NCBI GenBank assembly: GCA_944386335.1
Contig: CALXAQ010000108.1
Coordinates: forward strand, 1 to 12,901
Direction: 5' to 3'
Length of the DNA: 12,901 nt
Origin: an uncultured Clostridia bacterium
Lineage (GTDB): Bacteria; Bacillota; Clostridia; TANB77; CAG-508
Shown here: positions 5,632-12,901 of the stretch, piece by piece
How the letters are laid out: each line of letters starts with the position of its first letter
Position numbering within the stretch: the first letter of the stretch is position 1
The notes under the pieces: model-generated
Databases searched by the model: none
The model's input: the letters and a program-made list of their open reading frames with translations, nothing else
What the model was told of the DNA's origin: nothing
Program-made: the position numbers and the translations under genes

Positions 5632-6993
5632 ATGTTATCGAAAGCAAAAAAAATTATGCTACTATTAGGAATGGCAAGCATTTTTATGCTTTTATGTACA
5701 GCTAGTAGCTATGCTACAACAGGAATTGTGAATACAGAAACATTGAAATTAAGAAAAGGCCCTTCTACTAGTTCAGAAATATTAGATTTACTAGACTATA
5801 ATGAGGAGTTAGAAATAACAGGTGAAGAAGGCGACTGGTACAGCGTAGTACATGAAGGAACAGCAGGTTATGTAAGTAAGCAATATATGAGAGTAGAAGA
5901 GAAAGAAGATACACAAACGAATACACAAGTAAATGAAACGACAGCAACTACTACTACAGAAAATGTAGTAGAAAATACTACCACAAATACAACAACAGAA
6001 ACTACAAGTGCAGAAGTTACTCAGCCAGAAGAAACAGATACTTCAACACAAAAAGTATTAAAAGAAGATACACAAATTAGCATATTACCATTAATACAAG
6101 CTAGTAAAATAGGAACAGAAAAGAAAGGTACTAGTGTAGAAGTAATTACAACAGTTGGAAATTGGTGCTATGTTTGGACAGAAAATCTAAATGGTTGGGT
6201 AAGAAAGGATGCTTTAGAAGGTGGAGAAACACAAACAACTACAACTACTCCACAAGAAACTCTGCCAACTACAGAGGAGACTCCATCTACAACTGCACAA
6301 GAAACAACCATAGAAGAAACCACCATGTATGTAACAGGTTCTTCTGTTTATGTAAGGTCAGGACCTGGAACAAACTATGAAATTGTTACCTCTCTTCTTA
6401 GAGGCAATTCTGTAGTGGCAACAGCAGAGACAAGTGAGTGGTATAAAGTACAAGTAAATGGACAAACAGGTTATATTTCCAAAAGTTTAGTATCCACTAC
6501 AAGACCAGAAACTACATCTAGAGGAACAGAAACTTCTAGAACGCAAGACGAAAAAGAGCAAGCAAGTACACCAGAAGAAGAAAACACACAGGCAGAACAA
6601 ACAGTAGTGCAAACAAGTACTGGTCAGCAAATTGTAGATTATGCTAAAAATTATTTGGGATGCAAATATGTTTATGGAGGAGCTGGACCAAATACTTTTG
6701 ACTGTTCTGGTTTTACTATGTTTGTTTATCGAAATTTTGGAGTAACTCTTAGCCATTCTGCTAGGGCACAGTCTAAAGTAGGAGTTGCAGTAGAAAAGGA
6801 AAACTTACAATTAGGAGATTTAGTGTTCTTTAAGGACTATGAAACTATGAATGGAATAGGTCATTGTGGAATTTATATAGGAGATGGCAATTTTATTCAT
6901 GCATCTTCTGGAACAGGATATTGTGTAAAAATCTCTACTCTACTTTCTGGTAGTTATGCTACAAGATATGAAACGGCTAGAAGAGTTATTTAA
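5632..6993 (+). CDS. Secreted SH3-domain NlpC/P60 peptidoglycan hydrolase
   Basis: A 453-residue secreted wall enzyme, likely a gamma-D-glutamyl-diamino-acid endopeptidase acting on peptide stems. It has a signal peptide (residues 1-28, cleavage after 'SSYA'), a bacterial SH3 domain (about 31-88), a diverged second SH3-like unit (about 143-197), a third SH3 domain (about 232-287, 'VYVRSGPGTNYE'), then an NlpC/P60 domain (about 332-453). The catalytic triad is intact: Cys358 in 'DCSGF', His411 in 'GHCGIYIG' and His423 in 'FIHA'. Thr/Glu-rich linkers encoded by ACA/ACT/GAA repeats separate the domains. An upstream in-frame ATG at 5605 would add nine residues ahead of the signal peptide. The ATG at 5632, 10 bases after AAAAAAGGAG, is a better start and fits the promoter. 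comEC follows 40 bases later. Confidence 0.88.
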   Translation: MLSKAKKIMLLLGMASIFMLLCTASSYATTGIVNTETLKLRKGPSTSSEILDLLDYNEELEITGEEGDWYSVVHEGTAGYVSKQYMRVEEKEDTQTNTQVNETTATTTTENVVENTTTNTTTETTSAEVTQPEETDTSTQKVLKEDTQISILPLIQASKIGTEKKGTSVEVITTVGNWCYVWTENLNGWVRKDALEGGETQTTTTTPQETLPTTEETPSTTAQETTIEETTMYVTGSSVYVRSGPGTNYEIVTSLLRGNSVVATAETSEWYKVQVNGQTGYISKSLVSTTRPETTSRGTETSRTQDEKEQASTPEEENTQAEQTVVQTSTGQQIVDYAKNYLGCKYVYGGAGPNTFDCSGFTMFVYRNFGVTLSHSARAQSKVGVAVEKENLQLGDLVFFKDYETMNGIGHCGIYIGDGNFIHASSGTGYCVKISTLLSGSYATRYETARRVI

Positions 6994-7033
6994 AAAAGAA
7001 AAATGGGGCAAATACAAAACAAGGAGAAAGAAC

Positions 7034-9457
7034 ATGCAAATTGCTCTGTTTGGTTGGATATTAGGATTAATAGGGGGACTATACTTACCAAAATTAAGTA
7101 TAGTCTTTTTTCTGTGCTTTTTATTAGGAATACTAATATTAAAAAAGGTAAAGAAAAAATATAGCATGATTAAAGTTGTACAGAGGCATATTTCCTATCA
7201 AAAAATTATCGTCATGGCAATGAGTTTTATCTTAGCCTTTTTACTCATACAAGAAAAAGAAAGAGATTATAGCCAGAAGTATGCAGAGGTAATAGGGGAG
7301 GCAGAAGTGATAGGCACCATTGTAAGCATACCAAAAGAAAAGGAATATAGAACAGATTATACCATGCAAGTAGAAAGCATCAATGGACAAACTTTGCAAA
7401 AAAATACCAAAATTTTGTTACAGCTAAAAAAGGGAAAACAAGCCCAAAACAATTTAGCTTATGGAAATAAAATAAAAGTAAAAGCAGAATTAAAAATGCC
7501 AGCAGAAGCTAGAAATACGGGAGGGTTTGATTATAGCTTTTATCTAAAAACAAAGCAAATTTATGTAATTGCTACAGCTAAAGAAGAAAATGTTACTCTT
7601 TTAAAAAAAGAAAATACCAACTTATGGCAAAAGGCAGTAATGGCAGTAAAGCAGTCTATTATGGAACAAGTAAAGAAAGTATTGCCACAAGAGGAGGCAG
7701 AACTATTTATAGGCATCTTAATTGGAGAAAGACAGGGCATACAAAAAGAAATAGAAGAAGATTTTAAAAATAGTAGTTTAACTCATCTTTTAGCAGTTTC
7801 AGGTTCTCATGTGTCCTATATTCTAATAGGCGTAACATTTGCAGTAACACAACTAAAGGAAAATAAAAAAATAGCTAAGATAGGAACCATTTTATTTTTA
7901 TTATTTTTTATGGAATTAACAGATAGAACTCCTTCTGTAGTAAGAGCATGTGTTATGGCAATCTATGGATTGGTTGCTAATTTATGTCATAAGAAAATAG
8001 ATTGGGTAGGAAGCATTTGTTTTAGTTTGTGGTGTATATTACTAGAAAATCCATATAGTTTATGGGACACATCTCTTATTTTATCTTATGGAGGAACTGT
8101 AGGAATTTTATTATTTATTCCTATTTTTCAAATAAAAAATGAGCAAAAAAGGATAAATTCACATAAAATATTACAAAAGTGTAAAGATGGAATAAAAGAA
8201 AGCTTTATGATTACGATGAGTGCTAATTTTATTTTACTTCCTATTATCTCCTATTTGTTTTATACTTTGTCTTTTACTTTTTGGGTGGGAAATTTACTAG
8301 CAACACCAATTATAGAGATGATTATTTTTATAGGTGTTGTATTTTTAACAAGTAGCTATTTGTGTTTTCCACTAGCTATAATAATAGCATTACCGTTAAA
8401 ATATTTGTTACAGTTATTGGTATTAGTGGCAAAAATATGTGCTGACTTACCTTTATCAAATATGACAGTTATAAGACCGCCCATTATTTGTATACTTTTG
8501 TATTATGTGTTTTTATTTTTGTGGATAAAATACAAAAAATTGTCACAAAGAAGAAAACAGCAAATAAAAAAAATTTATACAAAAAAGAAGAAAATAATTT
8601 TAATAACTTTAAGTTTTTTTACCATTATTTCAATTTTCCTACAAAAGATGCCAGGTGAATTAGAAATCTATTTTATAGATGTAGGTCAGGGAGACAGTAT
8701 GTTGGTTGTAACACCACAAAAGAAAACTTTCCTGATAGATGGTGGAGGAAGTAAAAATAGTAATTTTGATGTAGGAAAACAAACATTATTACCATACTTA
8801 TTGAATAAAGGAATTACTACTATTGATTATATGATGCCATCTCATTTTGATGAAGACCATGTGCAGGGTTTATTTATCATCTTAGAAAGATTAACTGTAA
8901 AAAAAGTAATTTTAACAGAGCAAAAAGTGGATTCTGAGAATTATCAAAAATTTATGAAATTAGTAAAACAAAAAAATATACAAATAATATGGGTGAAACA
9001 GGGAGATAAACTTTTATTAGAAAACAAAATAATTTTAGACATATTATTGCCAAAAACAGAATGGATAGTAGAAAATGCGTTAAATAATAATGCTATTGTA
9101 GCAAATTTGCATTATCAACAGTTTAATTTATTGTTAACAGGAGACATAGAAGAGATAGCAGAAAAAGAAATGATACGATTTTATCAAAAGGATAGAGCAT
9201 GCAGAGCTATAGTTTTAAAAGTGGCACATCACGGCTCAAAATCTTCTAGTACTCAGCCTTTTTTAGAAATAGTAAAACCAAAAATTGCTTTAATTGGTGT
9301 GGGAGAAAATAACACTTTTGGACATCCAAATGAAGGAGTTTTAGAAAGATTAGAAAAAATAGGTGCAAAAATTTATAGAACAGATGAGAAAGGAGAAATT
9401 AGTTTAAAAGTAAATAACAAAGGTCAAATAAAAATAAATACAAAAATTGGAAAATAA
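7034..9457 (+). CDS. comEC: ComEC/Rec2-type DNA uptake channel with metallo-beta-lactamase domain
   Basis: An 807-residue polytopic membrane protein expected to carry single-stranded DNA across the membrane during transformation. N-terminal hydrophobic segments are followed by a soluble OB-like region, then the Competence domain with 'GILIGERQG' and 'THLLAVSGSHV' (about 226-260) and several more membrane segments. The C-terminal metallo-beta-lactamase-like domain has 'DVGQGDSM' (549-556), 'HFDEDH' (604-609), 'TGD' (Asp704), 'HHGS' (732-735) and 'GHPNEGV', so the metal-binding residues look complete and full length is retained. The frame extends upstream into the end of the previous gene, but AAGGAG 7 bases before the ATG at 7034 fixes the start. 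No intrinsic terminator is seen after the stop. A terminator-like hairpin lies within the first codons. Confidence 0.92.
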   Translation: MQIALFGWILGLIGGLYLPKLSIVFFLCFLLGILILKKVKKKYSMIKVVQRHISYQKIIVMAMSFILAFLLIQEKERDYSQKYAEVIGEAEVIGTIVSIPKEKEYRTDYTMQVESINGQTLQKNTKILLQLKKGKQAQNNLAYGNKIKVKAELKMPAEARNTGGFDYSFYLKTKQIYVIATAKEENVTLLKKENTNLWQKAVMAVKQSIMEQVKKVLPQEEAELFIGILIGERQGIQKEIEEDFKNSSLTHLLAVSGSHVSYILIGVTFAVTQLKENKKIAKIGTILFLLFFMELTDRTPSVVRACVMAIYGLVANLCHKKIDWVGSICFSLWCILLENPYSLWDTSLILSYGGTVGILLFIPIFQIKNEQKRINSHKILQKCKDGIKESFMITMSANFILLPIISYLFYTLSFTFWVGNLLATPIIEMIIFIGVVFLTSSYLCFPLAIIIALPLKYLLQLLVLVAKICADLPLSNMTVIRPPIICILLYYVFLFLWIKYKKLSQRRKQQIKKIYTKKKKIILITLSFFTIISIFLQKMPGELEIYFIDVGQGDSMLVVTPQKKTFLIDGGGSKNSNFDVGKQTLLPYLLNKGITTIDYMMPSHFDEDHVQGLFIILERLTVKKVILTEQKVDSENYQKFMKLVKQKNIQIIWVKQGDKLLLENKIILDILLPKTEWIVENALNNNAIVANLHYQQFNLLLTGDIEEIAEKEMIRFYQKDRACRAIVLKVAHHGSKSSSTQPFLEIVKPKIALIGVGENNTFGHPNEGVLERLEKIGAKIYRTDEKGEISLKVNNKGQIKINTKIGK
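7077..7111 (+). terminator. Intrinsic-terminator-like hairpin inside the 5' coding region of comEC
   Basis: GACTATACTTA (7077-7087) pairs perfectly with TAAGTATAGTC (7095-7105) around a 7-nt loop and is followed by six T residues (7106-7111). It begins 43 bases after the comEC start codon, within codons 15-26. It could end most transcripts from the NlpC/P60 gene and act as a translation-dependent attenuator of comEC. Confidence 0.7.
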
Positions 9458-9459
9458 TT

Positions 9460-9489
9460 GTATAAAAAAAAGAAAAAATCTACATACTA
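9460..9489 (+). promoter_or_regulatory. Sigma-G-like (forespore) promoter before the BofC-like gene
   Basis: GTATA (9460-9464), exactly 18 bases, then CATACTA (9483-9489). This fits the published Bacillus subtilis sigma-G consensus GHATR-18-CATXHTA at every position. It lies in the 107-base gap after comEC, about 75 bases before the start codon. The region is very A-rich, so a chance match is possible. No equally good sigma-A promoter was found there. Confidence 0.45.
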
Positions 9490-9564
9490 GTAATAAATAT
9501 TAACTTAACAAAACTATAAAATGGATACAAAATACATACTTTTGTAGAAAAAGGTGGAGATAAA

Positions 9565-10152
9565 ATGAAAAAATGGTTTATCATAGGAGTGATAGGAAGT
9601 ATTCTATTAGCAGTTATATTAACAATTACAGTACAAATTATAATAGAAGAAAATACACAAAAACAAATACATCAGCAAGGATTACAGACGCAAGAAGAAA
9701 TGAATACAGAAATAACAGAGAATGAATTAGAAATGACAAGCACTATAGGAGAAGACCAAATATCACCAAATGCAGTAATTTATTTTAAAACTTATTATAC
9801 AGAATGTAAGCATACTACGACAGAAACGATAGATATACCGGAAGAATTAGTAAATAAAACAAGAGAAGATGTAACAGAAAAATATAAAAATTGGGATATA
9901 GGAGAATTTAGCAATCAAGAAATAACATTATACTGTGAAAAAGAGGGAATATGTCCAGAACATTATATGGTAAGGGAAAAGGATGGATATATAGCAATTT
10001 ATCAAATAGGAGAAGATGATAGAGAAACATTAAAAGAAATGACAGGTATTATTACAAATTACCTACCAGAAACAGATATATTAAGGTTGGAGGAAGGAAT
10101 TAAAGTAGTGGGGAAAGAAGAATTAAATGCTACGCTAGAAGATTATGAATAA
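9565..10152 (+). CDS. Membrane-anchored protein with BofC-like C-terminal region
   Basis: A 195-residue protein with an uncleaved-looking N-terminal membrane anchor (residues 4-27), a Gln/Glu-rich stretch (about 28-65) and a conserved extracytoplasmic domain. That domain contains 'YYTECKH' (77-83), 'KYKNWDIGEF' (107-115) and 'GICPEHYMV' (128-136), then 'GYIAIYQIGEDDRETLK' and 'YLPETD...LEEGI...LEDYE' to the end. This pattern resembles clostridial proteins annotated as having a BofC C-terminal domain. BofC in Bacillus is a forespore protein that restrains SpoIVB in the pro-sigma-K checkpoint; the role of clostridial forms is unclear. Cys 81, 124 and 130 could form a disulfide. AAAGGTGGAG lies 5 bases before the ATG. 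The sigma-G-like promoter upstream agrees with a sporulation role. Confidence 0.6.
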   Translation: MKKWFIIGVIGSILLAVILTITVQIIIEENTQKQIHQQGLQTQEEMNTEITENELEMTSTIGEDQISPNAVIYFKTYYTECKHTTTETIDIPEELVNKTREDVTEKYKNWDIGEFSNQEITLYCEKEGICPEHYMVREKDGYIAIYQIGEDDRETLKEMTGIITNYLPETDILRLEEGIKVVGKEELNATLEDYE

Positions 10153-10158
10153 TTAAAA

Positions 10159-10208
10159 AAATGAACCCAAAACATTAAACTTTTTTGTCTAACATTTTGG
10201 GTTCATTT
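10159..10208. terminator. Intrinsic terminator between the convergent BofC-like and pgsA genes
   Basis: A 14-bp perfect stem (AAATGAACCCAAAA at 10159-10172 with its complement at 10195-10208) has a 22-nt loop. On the minus strand it is followed by a run of seven U residues, making it a strong terminator for clpC-pgsA. On the plus strand only three U residues follow, so it is weaker for the BofC-like gene. Confidence 0.8.
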
Positions 10209-10221
10209 CAATGTCTAAAGT

Positions 10222-10761
10222 TCATTTTTTCTTACTTAAATAGCCTTTTTTATAAAACTCTTCGAAATACATTATCAAAGAAAAGATAGTAGCAATAAGA
10301 GCCACATAATAGATATAAATGTCAAAATGCCAATCTATTCCAAAGTAACAAATGCCTAAGGAACATACAATAGCAATATAAAAGGTTACGGTAGCAAGTT
10401 TGCCAAACCATCTACTAGATACAACTAGGTCTTTTCCGTATAAAAAGGAGGCACCTGCAATCATAACAATTTCTTTTAAGAAAACAATAACTAACATCCA
10501 TAAAGGAATAAAATTTTTAATAGCAAGTGACACTAAAATAGAAATTTGTGTTACCTTGTCTGCTAAAGGATCTACTAACTTTCCAAAGTCTGTAATATAG
10601 TTATATTTACGTGCAATAGTACCATCTAAAATATCTGTTAGGCCAGAAATGGTAATAACAATTACAGCTGGTAAATATTGTTCTTGAAAGATGAGTACTA
10701 AAATAAATGGTACTAAAATAAATCTAATTACTGTTAATATATTGGGTACGTATTTTAACAT
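10222..10761 (-). CDS. pgsA: CDP-diacylglycerol--glycerol-3-phosphate 3-phosphatidyltransferase
   Basis: A 179-residue integral membrane enzyme that makes phosphatidylglycerol phosphate, the committed step to phosphatidylglycerol and cardiolipin. The CDP-alcohol phosphatidyltransferase motif is complete: D46-G47-xx-A50-R51, eight residues, G60-xxx-D64-xxx-D68. The N-terminal 'PNILTVIRFILVPF' and the length are typical of PgsA; other CDP-alcohol transferases are less likely. AGGAGG lies 9 bases before the ATG. The gene starts 27 bases after the clpC stop, so the two are probably cotranscribed. Confidence 0.9.
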   Translation of the reverse strand: MLKYVPNILTVIRFILVPFILVLIFQEQYLPAVIVITISGLTDILDGTIARKYNYITDFGKLVDPLADKVTQISILVSLAIKNFIPLWMLVIVFLKEIVMIAGASFLYGKDLVVSSRWFGKLATVTFYIAIVCSLGICYFGIDWHFDIYIYYVALIATIFSLIMYFEEFYKKGYLSKKK

Positions 10762-10788
10762 AACTATATTCCTCCTAAATATTACTGA

Positions 10789-12901
10789 TTATAAAACGGA
10801 AAAAATGAAATTACCTTCTTCGGAACAAACTTGTACAGTTTGTCCGTTTTGGAGTTCTCCCTTTAAAATTTTATCAGAAAGTTCATCTTCTACATATCTT
10901 TGAATAGCACGTCTTAGTGGTCTAGCACCATATTTTAAATCAGTTCCTTTTTGTAATAATTCTTCTTTAGCAGATTCATCTACTGATAATAAAATATGTT
11001 TATCCGCTAATGCTTTTTTGGTATCTTCTAGCATTAAATCTACTATTTTTAACAGTTGTGATTTATTTAATGGATCAAAGACAACAATCTCATCTACTCT
11101 ATTCAAAAATTCTGGTCTGAAAGTTTCTTTTAAAGCATCTAATATTTTATTTCTGCTAGTTGTAAAAGTACCAGTAAAGCCAATAGAGTTTGTATTTAAG
11201 TTAGAACCTGCGTTAGAAGTCATAATAATAATAGTATTTTCAAAACTAACTGTGTTTCCTTGACTATCGGTTAATCTACCGTCATCTAGCACTTGCAATA
11301 AAATATTAAATACATCTGGATGAGCTTTTTCAATTTCATCTAATAATAAAATGGAATAAGGATGTCTTTTTACTTTTTCTGTTAATTGACCAGCATCATC
11401 ATATCCTACATATCCTGGAGGAGAACCGATCAATTTAGAAGTAGAGTGACTTTCCATGTATTCATACATATCTATACGAATAATAGAGTTTTCATCTCCA
11501 AACATCTCATAAGCAAGACTTTTGGCAAGCTCTGTTTTACCAACACCAGTTGGTCCTACAAAAATGAAAGATGGTGGGCGTTTCGTGCTTTTTAATCCTG
11601 CTCTATTTCTACGAATAGCACGGGCTACTGCTTCTACAGCTTCCTCCTGGCCAATAATACGTTTATGTAGATTGGTTTCTAAATTTAACAATTTTTGTGT
11701 TTCTTCCTCTGTAATTTTTTTTACAGGGATTTTAGTCCAATTTTCAATAACTTCTGCCACATCTTGCATTGTTAATTCTTGTGGTTTTAGTTTACTATTA
11801 ATTTTTTCTATTTGTTCTGTTAAACTACATTCTCTTGCTTTTAATTCAGCAGCTTTTTGATAATCTTCTTCAGAATCTGCTTGTGCTGCTTCCTCTTTTT
11901 GCTCTTGTACCTTTTTTAGTTCATTTTTTAAAATTTCTAATTGATAAAGTTCTTTATTATTTAAGTTAATTCTAGAGCATGCTTCATCTAAAATATCAAT
12001 AGCTTTATCTGGTAAAAATCTATCGTGAATATATTTTTCAGACATAATAACCGTACCACGAATGACATCGTTAGAGATACTTACCTTATGATAATCTTCG
12101 TAATACTTTTTAATGCCGATTAGAATATCAATAGAATCTGCAATAGTAGGTTCTTCTACTAAAACTGGTTGAAATCTACGTTCTAAGGCACTATCCTTCT
12201 CAATATATTTACGATATTCTTTCAAAGTAGTAGTACCAATTAATTGAATATCACCATTTGATAGAGAAGGCTTTAAAATATTGGCAGCATTCATAGAATG
12301 TTCTGCATCACCTGCTCCAATAATATTATGAATTTCATCTATTACTAGAATAATATTACCATAGGATTTACATTCATCCATAATGGCTTTCATTCTTGCT
12401 TCAAATTGGCCTCTAAATTGCGTTCCAGCAATGACAGATGTCATATCTAATAAGTAAACTTCCTTATTTAATAGTTTTGCAGGAACTCTTCCTTGTGCTA
12501 TTTTAATGGCAAGTCCTTGTGCAATAGCAGTTTTTCCTACACCAGGTTCACCAATTAAACAAGGGTTATTTTTAGAACGACGATTCAAAATCTGGATAAC
12601 TCTTTGAATTTCTTTATCTCTACCAATTACTGCATCTAATTGATTGTTTTTTGCTTTTTGTGTTAAGTTCGTACCATAAGTATCTAATGCTTTTTTACGC
12701 TTATCTTTTGGTTTTTTATCTACTTTTACTTTTTTCTTTTCGTTATTAGAAGTACCAGACCCAGAAGTATTATCAGATTTCCCAAATATGTTAGCAAAAA
12801 TGGAACCAAGAGGGATAGCACCTCCATTTGCTTGAGAGTTGTCATCTTCTTCTGCTTCTACGGTATCGGCAGATAACATAGCGTTCATATCTATGTTTTC
12901 T
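10789..12901 (-). CDS. clpC: ClpC-type AAA+ unfoldase, 5'-truncated by the window edge
   Basis: An ATPase that unfolds substrates for the ClpP protease. The frame is open at the right edge, the first ATG (12886-12888) has no ribosome binding site, and the expected Clp N-domain pair is absent, so the start lies outside. Numbering from that ATG: a low-complexity Gly/Ser/Lys linker (1-66), AAA1 with Walker A 'GEPGVGKT' (113-120), Walker B 'ILVIDE' (180-185) and an arginine finger region 'ALERRF' (234-239). A short coiled-coil middle domain (about 312-368) follows, shorter than in ClpB. AAA2 has 'GPTGVGKT' (445-452) and 'ILLLDE' (513-518), a ClpP-docking 'IGF' loop (569-571), and sensor 2 'GARPLRRAIQR' (654-664). 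ClpC is favoured over ClpE, but the missing N-terminus would decide. It is cotranscribed with pgsA. Confidence 0.88.
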   Translation of the reverse strand, partial: ENIDMNAMLSADTVEAEEDDNSQANGGAIPLGSIFANIFGKSDNTSGSGTSNNEKKKVKVDKKPKDKRKKALDTYGTNLTQKAKNNQLDAVIGRDKEIQRVIQILNRRSKNNPCLIGEPGVGKTAIAQGLAIKIAQGRVPAKLLNKEVYLLDMTSVIAGTQFRGQFEARMKAIMDECKSYGNIILVIDEIHNIIGAGDAEHSMNAANILKPSLSNGDIQLIGTTTLKEYRKYIEKDSALERRFQPVLVEEPTIADSIDILIGIKKYYEDYHKVSISNDVIRGTVIMSEKYIHDRFLPDKAIDILDEACSRINLNNKELYQLEILKNELKKVQEQKEEAAQADSEEDYQKAAELKARECSLTEQIEKINSKLKPQELTMQDVAEVIENWTKIPVKKITEEETQKLLNLETNLHKRIIGQEEAVEAVARAIRRNRAGLKSTKRPPSFIFVGPTGVGKTELAKSLAYEMFGDENSIIRIDMYEYMESHSTSKLIGSPPGYVGYDDAGQLTEKVKRHPYSILLLDEIEKAHPDVFNILLQVLDDGRLTDSQGNTVSFENTIIIMTSNAGSNLNTNSIGFTGTFTTSRNKILDALKETFRPEFLNRVDEIVVFDPLNKSQLLKIVDLMLEDTKKALADKHILLSVDESAKEELLQKGTDLKYGARPLRRAIQRYVEDELSDKILKGELQNGQTVQVCSEEGNFIFSVL

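Noticed and set aside
5625..5702. Out-of-frame 25-codon reading frame starting inside the hydrolase leader
   Set aside because: Its ATG is only 3 bases from GGAG, the product is neither hydrophobic nor recognisable, and the in-frame ATG at 5632 has proper spacing and begins a good signal peptide.
9458..9564. Terminator for comEC
   Set aside because: The gap has A-runs but no stable hairpin followed by T residues, so none is reported and readthrough into the BofC-like gene is possible.
11522..11860. Plus-strand open frame of 112 codons opposite clpC
   Set aside because: It lies entirely within conserved AAA+ coding sequence on the other strand and has no independent support.
12886..12888. 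ATG as the start of a complete ClpC
   Set aside because: There is no ribosome binding site before it, the frame stays open to the window edge, and the protein would lack the Clp N-domain, so the gene is treated as truncated.

Overview
The window is low-GC, A/T-rich DNA with frequent AGA arginine and TTA leucine codons, consensus sigma-A promoters and strong AGGAGG ribosome binding sites. Together with a four-subunit ferredoxin-dependent oxoacid oxidoreductase, a ClpC-type ATPase and a BofC-like sporulation-type protein, this points to an anaerobic, probably spore-forming member of the Clostridia (Bacillota). I cannot name the species. No rRNA, tRNA, CRISPR array or transposase gene is visible.

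Layout. Positions 1-629 (+) hold the 3' end of a repeat-containing surface or phage-tail-like protein. It converges, through a shared terminator, on a flippase-like membrane protein of the YbhN/LPG_synthase_TM family (682-1779, -). Positions 1882-4957 (-) are the operon porC-porD-porA-porB, with a consensus promoter at 5018-5046 and a terminator at its 3' end. Positions 4958-5631 contain no gene above 30 codons but are the most structured part of the window. Next comes a rightward run: a secreted SH3/NlpC-P60 wall hydrolase (5632-6993), comEC (7034-9457), and a BofC-like protein (9565-10152) behind a sigma-G-like promoter. A hairpin terminator separates this run from the leftward pair clpC (5'-truncated at the window edge) and pgsA.

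The main discovery candidate lies at 5179-5535. It looks like a complete type I toxin-antitoxin locus with the architecture of the enterococcal par/Fst system, but with an unrelated peptide. It consists of a 27-codon hydrophobic peptide gene with its own promoter and a self-sequestered Shine-Dalgarno, a two-sided terminator, and a convergent antisense RNA of about 155 nt driven by a perfect TTGACA-17-TAATAT promoter. The antisense RNA carries the complement of a second copy of the toxin leader, including 12 exact bases over the start codon. It also has a hairpin whose entire 7-nt loop (with a U-turn motif) is complementary to the end of the toxin reading frame. These elements agree in position, spacing and orientation; the function is inferred.

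Other points of note: an intrinsic-terminator-like hairpin buried in the first codons of comEC, a nested inverted repeat next to the por promoter, a 14-nt complementarity between the por leader and the RNAs of the candidate toxin-antitoxin locus, and a sigma-G-consensus promoter in front of the BofC-like gene. Otherwise the genes are core functions: pyruvate oxidation and ferredoxin reduction (Por), wall remodelling (NlpC/P60), DNA uptake (ComEC), phosphatidylglycerol synthesis (PgsA), and protein unfolding for ClpP (ClpC).
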